DNA of 64,000 bases. It comes from Nematostella vectensis. Taxonomy: Eukaryota; Cnidaria; Anthozoa; Actiniaria; Edwardsiidae. The stretch lies in NCBI RefSeq assembly GCF_932526225.1, contig NC_064046.1, positions 496,001 through 560,000 of the forward strand, written 5' to 3'. Shown piece by piece: positions 24,301 through 36,300 of the stretch (the first letter of the stretch is position 1; the number at the start of each line of letters is the position of its first letter). The translations under genes and the position numbers were made by a program. The notes under the pieces were generated by a model. That model searched no databases. It was not told the origin of the DNA and was given only the letters and a program-made list of their open reading frames with translations.

Positions 24301-27300
24301 CATGCCGCCTAGTTTAGCCAGGCCTGCTCGATATGCTCGTACTCCCAGCGGTCTTAAGGCCTGGCTAATTTAGGCGACATGTAGCGTGCGACATTTTTTC
24401 TTAGTTTAGACACTACCAAAAACATGTAGCGTGCGACACGAAAATGTTTCTCAACTATCCGAGAAATGCGCTACAATGTCTCTGTGGGTGGCTTAACTAG
24501 GAGATTTACAGGCGACATGTATCGCGCGACGTCGCGCTCGACATGATGCCTAGTTTAGCCAGGCCTTTACATTCCACCGCAGAAGATCTTTCGTGACTTT
24601 CGCGGCCAAACAGAAAAAGCGCAGGATCATCGTGCATGTTTTCTCGAGGTTATTGACTCGTAGGCCTCCCAAGATGTTAATATTTACAGTTTACTTGTGA
24701 ACACCATGGTTATCAAAACCCTGAAAAGTGATGACACAACTTCTTCCTGTAGGGGAACTAGATACACGTTTTTATAATAACGTCTTATTTTCAGTTGAGG
24801 CTCGGTCGTTCCTATTTTTAGAGTATTTTAAGGCGGAAATGTTCTTTGATTTTAAGTGTATAAAAATATAGCACCCAACGAACTATTAGAAGAGAACAAG
24901 TGAGTATAAGATAGAAATAATATTATTCAAGGTTTAATTGTCACGACAATTTCATTCTGCATTTTAGAAAACTAAAAAAAAAGCAATATTTTTTCTGCTA
25001 TCCGAGCCTCGGCATGTTCTAAGTAGTTCTTAAAATTCGCGAAATCTCAGGCTGGACGTTCTTATAAAAATGGTTCTTATAAAAATAATAGAGTTAGAGA
25101 CGAGCTGAAGTTTTAGATTTCTTAAAAGTCTGGTTAAGAATAACGTTCTTATAAAAAAGGTTCTTATAAAAATAATAGAGCTAGAGACGAGCTGAAGTTA
25201 AAGATTTTTTAAGGGTCTGGTCAAGGATAATTGAATTTGTACCGAGAAAAAAAGACAGCATATGCCGAAACGTATTAAAAATACAATTCACGGCGAATTC
25301 CTGAATTATCTTTTTTGAATAAAAACTACATTTTTATCCTAGCATCCAAATTTATGCATTTCATGACAGTTACAAAACGGCGTTGCGTGGCCAATACAGA
25401 TTTAGTATATCTAGTTAGAGACGAAGGAAAATAGCTTTATTATGTTCGTTTCTCTACTACTTTTGTGAGAATAAAAATAAACGATGAAAAAGAAGCACAC
25501 TCATATTGATACACATACGGACTGGAAAACAGGATATAATTCGTTCTTTTTAAGTTGTATCCGATATAAATGCCACAACATTTAATTTTCCTAGGATTCA
25601 TGTTGCACTTTAAGTAGTCTGCCACCCAGTCTAAACATTGGGCAAATTCTGTCGATCTTGCCGAAGAGGGAGTTACATCTAATTGTTCCAAGAAATAAAA
25701 CCATGTAAAGCTGTGCTACAACATCTGTCAACCTAGGCATCCAGGTTGATGAAGAGTGTTCCTCTGTTGTCAATTTTACGACAAATCTAAGATAATTTAT
25801 TGGCAATTGCTTGCTTCCATTTTTGTAATGTCGTTATTATATTTTTCTCAGACCAACGGAATGAAGAGGAAGGGGGCTTCAGTAAGTGCTCTTACTCCTC
25901 TCAGACAGGCGTCTGTGGATACTCACCTACATTAAGCCTTACTTGAAATATGGGAACAAATCTAATGAATTCGATGAGTCCATGAAACTAGAAATAAGTG
26001 GCCGTAAATTACAAAGCCGTCTTTTAAAAACACGTCTCTCAGTTCAAAAGTTAAAGCTACAAATGAAAGCCTTACTTGAAATATGGGAACAAATCTAATG
26101 AATTCGTTGAGTCCATGAAACTAGAAATAAGTGGCCGTAAATTACAAAGCCGTCTTTTAAAAATGCGTCTTGTAGTTCAAAAGTTATAGCTACAAATGAA
26201 ATTATTTTGAATAGATTTGAGGCCAAATGGTCGGGCTTATACTATAAAAATATGTTTTGTAAAGAGATGAAGACAAGGAAAAGTTGATATCGACTTATCT
26301 AAAGATGTAATGTAGGCCACGGAAACTTTTTTCCTCTTTCCATTTGTCATTTGAGCCGAAAGAGTCATATTCTATAGCTAGAGTTGCAGTATTTTGGAAA
26401 GCACACACCTACGTAAGTTTGGGTGCAAGGCCATAGACGGAATGTGGCGATGCTAATATTTAAGTTATGATTTAACAAAAGTTATAATCTTTTATTACAC
26501 TTTTGTTCAATGTGTACTTAATTTTCGGTCAATATTGCCTTTCTAGCGACATGATACATCGTGAAAGTGTTTGGCTTGGTTGAGTAATTTCTAAATTCGA
26601 TCCTGGCATAAGTAGAAACAAATGTAAAAAAATGTTACGTCGGTTTTACATTTTAAATTAAACGTTTCCAAGATTTTTTCGAGGATTTAATGGAGCTTGT
26701 TGCTTCTATGATGGTTCTTAGAAGCAAAAGCATGATTCATAGAATGTGAAATCAGCTTGTATCTTAAGTATAAAATGACGAAAATTTTGTCTACGAGCTG
26801 AGAACATTTCCGAGAGATGATTTTCTTCTCTGGTGTCTGTTTCGAAGAGCCTTCTCACAATCTCGAATTTTGCCGCATTAGAAAGTTTATCTTATTGAGC
26901 AATTCCCTAGTGAACAAAAACCGGTGTGAACAATTTGACACTCATTAAGTTTTGAATGAAAAATTGCGATATTGTTTGTCTCATAGTTATTGTAGTCTGC
27001 GATTTGCGCAAGAAAATAGGCTGTTGTCATGGGAATGTTTCCCATTTCTTTTCGCGTTGTCTGACACGTTTGTTTTCCCAATAAAATAAAATCTTACCGA
27101 TTTCCTGCTTCCGCAATTTTTATTAAGCAGGTCTGACAATGCGAAGGAGCATCAATCTAGATAGACGCGAATCTTACTATGTCTGGCTTTATTACCAAGT
27201 TATTTCAGCTTCCAATGCTAAGAAAAGAGCTATTAGTATTACTGTCAGCAACATATTGATGCCAAAGTATCATATTTGTATTGTGGATCAGTTAAATAAA

Positions 27301-30300
27301 GTTTTCTGTGAAGCATCCGATCGTGTTTTACTTGTAGAACAATTACAAGAAAGTTGGCGATGAAGATTTTTAGATAACAAATTTTAACGAGAGGGAAGAA
27401 ATTAGTTTCGTGTTTATCTCTTTTGCGTGGGGAATTTCCAACGATCAAATTTGAATTCTCAGTATATGCTTTATAATTTAGTCTACCAGGTTATCGCCTT
27501 GAGTGAACATGTAATAGAGACCATGTGTGTTTGAGTTGATATTGAAGATTTTAATAGCTTTTGTGACTGTCATCTCTTGGTGAAGTATTTCTTTTAGTGT
27601 TTAAGAGTTTGAAAATTGAAACAGAGAAGGAGATAAGGAAATTGCTGGGAATTAAGACTTGACTTTCAAACAAAGTCTTTCGTTTTAGTGTTTTATGAAT
27701 AAACTATGAGAATGCCGTCATTTAGGAATGCGCAATTTAAAAAAAATAGTTTTTAAAAGGGAAACCCAAGCGAGTTTTAGAAAAAATTGGGAACCTTGCC
27801 TTTATGACCTTTTTGCGTTAATTTTTTTGTTTTTGTTTTTAAGAAAAAGCCCGAGGAAAGTGCTTGAAGTCGAGTTTATGGGAATATTAAAATATCGTCA
27901 ATTTTTAGCAAAAACAAGTGTTAAAGAAAAGTGCTCGCGGTATGAGGCATTGTCTTAAGTATTTTTGGTACTTTTCATCTATCAAGAAGAGATAAAAAGA
28001 TAAAAGTGCTAAGTGGGCAATCAAGTTTGTGGTGAAATATTTTAAGCTTTTAATCTTTTAAGAGCAGCAAACTTTAACAGGGCAGACTTTCTTATAGGAA
28101 ATCACCAGTAGATTCATTTGGCAGTTAAGTGTGTTTGTGGCGCGATGGCGGCTAATTTTATAGAATAGTTTTTGAGGGCAGGATTTCCAATCAAAAAGTA
28201 ATTCCAGACATTGAATTCTCTTTGTGCATTGTTATATATATATATATTTTTTCTCCTTTCCTCCGATGGCTTTTGTGTCAATTCATCTAAAACAGACTTC
28301 CCGAACGGAAACAATTCCATACCTCTTTTTGTACACTTCTACAATATCTATTATTTCCATTGTTCTTTGCACCACACTTCAGCTCGTTTAGCATATTTTT
28401 TAGACAGCGTTTATGTTATCGATACAGCAAGCTGGTTGTGAGGTAATGTCTCCGTGTAATTCTTCAAGCAGGCGGGCATGTAACGAAGGCAATTTCCCAC
28501 ACACGGCAGGGGTTCACACTAAAACTTTCGTTTGATGCTAATGGTAATATTTACTACCAATGACTTTTACAGGCAGTGCGCCATATTTTCCATCCATATA
28601 CTCGACAGATACAAAGTTATAAAATGTATAACATTTTTAAAAGTTTCAAGAATTTGTTTTTCTCAGACAAGAAATGAAAACCTCACAATAACCTCACAAT
28701 AACGAAGCCCCAGGCAATTCACCCCTTGAAATAACCATAAACACAGTGTGAAAGACCCCTCCTTAGGGGCGTGGAACTTTCTGGAATCACACCTTATGAA
28801 TTGTTTGCTTTTCTACTTTTGAAGTCTTGTGGCGCATGAAAAAAAGAAAGGAAAAACACTCGAAAGATAACGCACAAACCCAGATGTTTTAGTATCCTAA
28901 GGCCATTCAAATATTTTGTTTTAAAATGGAAATTCTTTGCCGACACCTGCTAGACGTGAGAAAAAGGTACACAGCATTAAAACTCAACGAAAATTTCGCT
29001 CAAATTTGTTGTGTCATCGTTTGTACACTGTAATGCTGACTCTAAGTAAACAGGTACCTCTTTAACGACCACTTATTAGCGACCACATCTATAACGACCA
29101 CCTCTATAGCGACCACATCTATAGCGAGCACCTCTATAGCGACCACCTCTATAGCGACCACCTCTATAGCGAACACCTCCATAGCGACCACATCTATAAC
29201 GAACACCTCTAAAGCGACCACCTCTATAGCGAACACCTCTATAGCGACCACCTCTATAGCGAACACCTCTATAGCGACCACATCTATAACGACCACCTCT
29301 ATAGCGACCACCTCTATAGCGACCACACCTATAGCGAACACCTCTATAGCGATCACATCTATAGCGATCACATCTATAGCGAACACCTCTATAGCGACCA
29401 CCTCTATAGCGACCACCTCTATAGCGACCACCTCTATTGATACCAAGTCTATAGCGATCACATCTATAACGAACACCTCTATAGCGACCACATCTATAGC
29501 GAACACCTCTATAGCGATCACATCTATAGCGAACACCTCTATAGCGACCACCTCTATAGCGAACACCTCTATAGCGACCACCTCTATAGCGACCACCTCT
29601 ATAGCGAACACCTCTATAGCGACCAAGTCTATAGCGATCACATCTATAACGACCACCTCTATAGCGACCACCTCTATAGCGACCAACTCTTTAGCTACCA
29701 CCTCTATAGCGACCACCTCTATTGATACCAAGTCTATAACGACCACCTCTATAGCGACCACCTCTATAGCGACCACATCTATAACAAACACCTCTATAAC
29801 GACCACCTTTATAGCGACCACCTCTATTGATACCAAGTCTATAGCGACCAAGTTTATAGCGACCACCTCTATTGATACCAAGTCTATAGCGACCACCTCT
29901 ATAGCGACCAAGTCTATAACGACCACCTCTATAGCGACCACCTCTATTGATACCAAGTCTATTGCGATCACCTCTTTAGCGACCACCTCTATTGATACCA
30001 AGTCTATAGCGATCACCTCTATAGCGACCACCTCTATTGATACCAAGTCTATTGCGATCACCTCTTTAGCGACCACCTCTATTGATACCAAGTCTATAGC
30101 GATCACCTCTATAGCGACCACCTCTATTGATACCAAGTCTATTGCGATCACCTCTTTAGCGACCACCTCTATTGATACCAAGTCTATAGCGATCACATCT
30201 ATTGCGACCAAGTCTGATACGATCACCTCTATAACGACCACCGTTATAGCGACGGGACGCTAGCATAGTCTATTACCCATGCAGTTCGGCAACTATGGAC

Positions 30301-33300
30301 AGTTTTTTCCTTTTTATTAGGACTTCAGCATTGCACAGCCTGTTTTCCTCAGTTAAACGGTCGTTTGGTGATTTTTTTAAATCTCAGTTGTTGTTTCAGC
30401 TAGTCTAGAAATTTTACTGTTTTCATTAATTATGACATAGCGAATATGAATCGGAAGTTCTTTTTTTGACAAACATGAAGTATTACCGTCTACTTTCAGC
30501 GTGATATTGGTCTATCAAAATGCTTCAAGGATTTTGAATGAGGGAAACCAAAAGACGATTTTACCTGTTTAAAATCTTCCGCGAAAGTTCGCAGCTATAT
30601 GAATACCGCAGTAATAGAGGATGGCTCCAAATATGTGGCCATTAAATGGATGAACCACTATAATAGACGACTTGCTATTAAACAATTTTTTTTTCGGTCG
30701 CGCGGCAATACCAAAAAGCAACTTCCTTAGCGCTTGCGGCCAAGCCATAAAACTTCTTTGCTGCGTATTTTGAAAATATTTTAAAAATATTTAAAAATAT
30801 TTTATTTTTTTGTCGTTCTCTGGCATGACGCGCAGCTATTTTTGTGTTTATTTTTGGCTTGAAAGTCCCCTGTTTCTCAGGAAGGATTATCTCCTCGCGC
30901 ACCCAGGGGTATTGTTAAAAGAAAGGGACGAGGGCAATTGGCTAACAAAGTCTATTTTCTTAATTCTCCTCAGAATGCATCTACAGGGGGACCGTCTACG
31001 GGGCGGAGACTGGTTCAATCATATGGAGATGTGGACTTGAAGATGTTGTCTACAGAACCACTGTCAATTGCTCTATAGGAAAAGTTCATCATTGTTCACT
31101 CATTAGGCAGCGCTTTACCAAGCCATCAGGTACTGCTTTGGCATTCGGCCCATCATTTCAATGAGGCTCTGACCCCATTATCAAAAGCTTTATATGTACA
31201 TTAAGTGTTCTGTGTAGTGGTGCTGCTGACCTGACCTGGAGGCTCAGCTTGTAACGGACCTCGTGTCCTATGCTATTGCCTCTTTCGGGGTGAAAAATTA
31301 AGAAAAAATAAATAACCATCACTACCACCATCACCATCACCTTAACCACCTCAACCATCATCACTACCACCATCACATCACCTTGACCACCTATCATCAC
31401 TACCACCATCACCATCACCTTGACCACCTTAACCATCATCACTACCACCATCACATCACCCTGACCCCCTTAACCATCATCATCATCATCATCAACAACA
31501 ACATCGCCACAAACAATAACGAAAACCACAACGACCAGCTGACTCTGCAAAAATGATCTCCAATCCTTCCACCGGCGTAATTTCCGATTCATGATTTAAA
31601 AAGATAATATTTTCTTTGTCAGAATGCCAAGGAGTGATTCATCGAGGAAACTGGATTTACAAGAAATCCGAAAATAAGTGCGCTAGAGAACCCGGTCCGT
31701 TTAGTGAAGAAAAGGAATGTCAAAAGTGTGAGTTGCACTCATTTACGTTATACAGCTTATTTTGCTGTTGAACCTATTCTTCTCTAATTTAACTTGGCGG
31801 TTTAGGTGTGACAGTTTACGAGAGAAGTCCTTGCAATTGCACAATTGATAAGGGACAAAAGGTCGACATCTCTTGTCCCAAATGGAAGCCGTTGCTGTCG
31901 CAGTACAATTTCACTTACAATGCCAAAATACATGCCACACAATACCGACGCGATTTGCTCGGCTGGTGCGGCAGCAAAGGTATCGTTAATCATCAAGTAA
32001 CGCCATTTAAACCCGTATTGTCACCAGTTTACTTCCGGTCGATAACGTAACAATCTCCGATGATTTTTAACGGAAAACGCGAAAAATATTTCAAAATATG
32101 GAAAGCAGTGAGTCTATTGGAAGTTTCTTTAAGGATGTGATCGATAATTTAGAGAGGATGGCCTGTTAAATATCTCGGGTTATAATAGATTCTTTTGTCT
32201 TTTAACGGTCGAGGTTTCCGTCGGACCTCCGAAAGTGAACTGGTGACAATGCGGTTTTAAACCCTCAGAACAAGTCCTACCTACCCCTGAGTAACCATTT
32301 CCTTATTCACATATTACGCCGCCATTTTATTTCCTCGCACATGACCTTGTGACTCTAACCACTTTTTATGCGAGTAACGTAGATACTTTGAATTATTTAT
32401 TGTTAAGAAAGTAAAATACCTTTATCTTGAATGGTAATTTTGTGGTCTGTAACCATATTATTTTTGTACTCAGCAAACAATAAGTTATTGGCTGATCGAC
32501 ATTCTCACACTTTTGGAGAATTTAATGTTTTTATTACTTTCATTTAAAAATAATACTTCACTTTTAATGTGCAAAGGCCTAGGCTAAAAATATAGTCAAT
32601 AATTTAGTCTTTTCTCGATTGCCTTTATAAGCCTTTTTTATGAAACTCTCTCGTGGTTATATTCCCTTTGCATCTAATACTTTCCCACTCAGCTCGACCT
32701 TTAATAACGTCCAACTAATCGCCCTTTTCTCCCGAACGCTCGGTCCCAAAATAGTCCACTTAATTTCACTTACGTCTTTGTTGTCACTTGATGCTTGACT
32801 TTTTTCTATTTTGTTACCCAGAAACGCACGATGAAATAAAGGGCGCCTTGAGGGATCAAATAGATAGCTGCAAGGTATGTGTAAATTGTCCATGCACCCT
32901 TTTCTATGAGGACCAAGCATATAGCTGCAATGTAATGTGTATATGACCCTTGCGGCCAAAGTTTTTGTATATGGCCCTTGCGCGCAAAGTTTTTGTATAT
33001 GGCCCTTGCGCGCAAAGTGTGTGTATATGGCCACTGCGCGCCCCTTCTATGTGGGCCATGCATATCTTGTGCGTGTCATGTGAGTGTCGTGCTGGTTATA
33101 CGTGGATTTTTTCAAAGATCTTGTGTTCTAATCTACAAGTGTGGAACTTTTTTGGGCTTAGGATCCCGGGTCACACAAGGTGTCAAGTGCGGAACTTCAT
33201 AACATTGTATTGTTTATTTATTTAATGATAGCATACCTCATGTCAACTCCAAACCGTGGAGACTATCTACCAGATGATAGAGAACATAACGTCTCAACCA

Positions 33301-36300
33301 AACGGGGACCAGTTGGCTCCCATAGCGCAACAAGTGCAGTTTGTGGGTGACGCCGTGGGACTCTTAAGGAGAAAGGACGCACTGGACTATGACGTCATCA
33401 TTGTAAGCTCATACTACAGGGCTGCCACGGGTTCTTAAAATCCTTAAGGTCGTGTGATTTAGAAATGTCCTTTTCCAGGTCTGGAAAGTCACGGAATTAG
33501 AATAAATGCCCACCAAAGTCATTATTAAGTCATGGAAGCAATGTTTGACGTGAGAGTTGATTTAAGAAGATTACGAATGAAGCTTTTTTTATGAAGGATC
33601 ATGGTCAAGGTTTTTTCTGAAATCGTAGGAACCCGGTTCTGAATTCCGTGGCAGTGGCGAATCCAAGGGAGTTATGTGGATTGCCATCTTTTAAAAGCGA
33701 ATGCTTTGTCCTAAGGATTAGACTTTTGACAAGGACTTTGGTTGGTTTCATTTTGAATCAGCTTTTAAAAATACCCTGGATCTGCAACTGCTGAGGAAAA
33801 TGAAAAAAAGAGGTTGGGTAAAAGGAAAAAAGGCCATGGTATGGGGGGGGGGGGGGGGGGGAGGGGGAGTAGAGTTTGTGGGACACGCAGTTGGCCTCTT
33901 GAGGAGAAGAGACCTCGGGCATCATTCCATGTGGTAAAAATGGGATGTGAGTTTGAGGAAGTCAGATAAGGGCAAAAGGGAGCAACGTTACTATCGTACT
34001 TTCTGATGATTTTCTTGTTCTTCTTTTTCTGTCAGCCCCTAGCAACATCTCTCCTGCGTTCCAGTGACAACATTGTGAACACGTTGCATCAAAACTTCAG
34101 TGAGAGGAACGATTTGGTATGTTCTCTGTTTGAATACTTTTTTTTCAATAATTAGTTTAGAAGGTAATCATAAGAAATTCCAAACAGAAACATTAAAGAG
34201 AGTTGGATACGTAACAAACAAATGGCAAATAATGTGATGTGACTTTTGACACGAAAACATTACACGCCCCATTAAGGGCCTGTTTGACGTTTATCTCAAC
34301 AAAGTCTCCTTCCCCTGTTTCCTCTGCTATCCTCGTGTCGAGAATTTCCGCACTAGAATAATTTTGAAAGCATGAAAACTGCTTGATTTGGAGCAGATTA
34401 AGCAATGTCTCGATTTAATAATATCTAAATATAATTTCCGGTCACACCGTAGAGTTTTATTCTTCATCTCTTTCAGTCCCACAAGCTCATTGGTCACCTC
34501 GAACACGTGACACCTTTAATGGTCAAGGCCCTCGAGAATAGCGAAAAGCAGTTCACATTCACATCCCGAAACATCGGTAAAGACTAACTTCCTACAACAG
34601 GGGCGATTATTAGTTATTTTGTATGCAATATTTTTTTGATCTCAATTATACCTTCTCTGTCACATTGACGAAACATTAATATATGCTGTAATAACATAGG
34701 CGGTGTAAAAAGCCGCAGCTGCAAATTCACTGCTTCTTAGCTATAGATGGAATAGTCAAGTAACTTGTTTTCGGTCTCCGTCTTAACTTCCCTTTAGTAA
34801 CCATGCTCCAAGCAATGTTTTTTAATAACACAATTCACGGGTGGCCTAGTGTGTTAGCGCGTCGGCCTCTCACCGCTGTGGCCCAGGTTCGAATCCTGGC
34901 TCAAACTGGGGATTTTTTCCGGGTTCCTGCCTTGAATCGAATTTGTCACAAGTGAGTTGAAGCTATTCTCCCGTGTTTCCAGACTTCTCAGATAAGGACA
35001 CTAAACCGGAGGTCCCGTCTCTTCAAGCTGTACTACACTAAACCTGAACCGAAGGGACGTAAAAGAACCACTGGGGACGCAATAAACCCTCTGGCAGTGA
35101 CCACCCCCAGTGACAGTGCTTACTAACCGAGGTTACACTTGAGTTGGAGCCGTGCTCTGTTGTGTCAACCTTACCGCTATTTCATATGTGTAATAGTGGT
35201 AGAAGCCTTATAAATCCTAAATCCTAAAAAACATACTAATGCCTCAAATGGCAGCACCTCAGTTTCAACGTCGCCTGGAAAGCTTTTACCCGGCGAGAGA
35301 GCCAAGGTCTGCGGCTTTGTCGTCATCGTAGTGTTAGGGTTGGCTCTGAACATGTCTGTCATTCTCCTGGTGGTGTTCAAGAAAGTCCCTAGAAAGAGCA
35401 TTACTTTTTTCGTCGTCAATACGGCGGTGGCCGGCTTACTGTCGCTTTTACTGGAACCTCCGCTCGTGATCAGTAGCCTTATATCACAATCATTTAACTG
35501 GTGGATGCGAGGAATCATTACGATCGCACTCTGTAAATGGTTCATTTTCCTAGATAGCTCGCTGAGCTGGGTTTTACTGCTAATACTATTTATCATATCA
35601 CTGGAGCGGTTTAGGGCGGTCTCATCGACTGTACAGTTGTCGTCCTTATCGCGCCGAAGCCTTGCCTTGCTGGTCGCCCTTCCCTGGGTAATGTCGCTAG
35701 TGATTAACACTGCATCTCTTACCCAATGTGAAATAAGAGACAAAGGAGTTTCGTTTGAATGTATGTGCAGTCAAACCGAAGCCACCTCGATCATATACCT
35801 TGTGATGAATGGGCTGTATCTCACGTTTGTATTGGCCATCTTCTCTATCAACTCGGTGATCGTACCAAGACTGGTTAACACTCAAGGAGCCATCGACCTA
35901 CCCGCTATCCAGCAAGAAAGGCGTGTCAAGAAATTCCGCTCGGCTGTTAACATGGTTCTAAGCTCACTGCTCCTCTATATTCTCTGCGTATCACCGCTAA
36001 TTATATATTTTACAGTTTTCCAGTTCGAGTTCTTGATAAACTATAGTCCAAATAGTCCGAGTAGTCCAAGCGCATTATCTTACTTCCTTCTTCTTTTGAT
36101 TTTTCGCATGAATTCTGCGCTCAGTTTGATTACATATTTTGTGTTCCTTGAGGATTTTCGATCAGTATTGCGTTCTGCGATTTCTAGAGTAGGAATATAT
36201 ATAGCGGAACGTGAAAATAGACAACCATTTACAAGACCTAGGCGGACTGTTAGAGGAAATATAAACCTTGGAGAACTAAATGAAAGGAAGCGAGCCGGCG

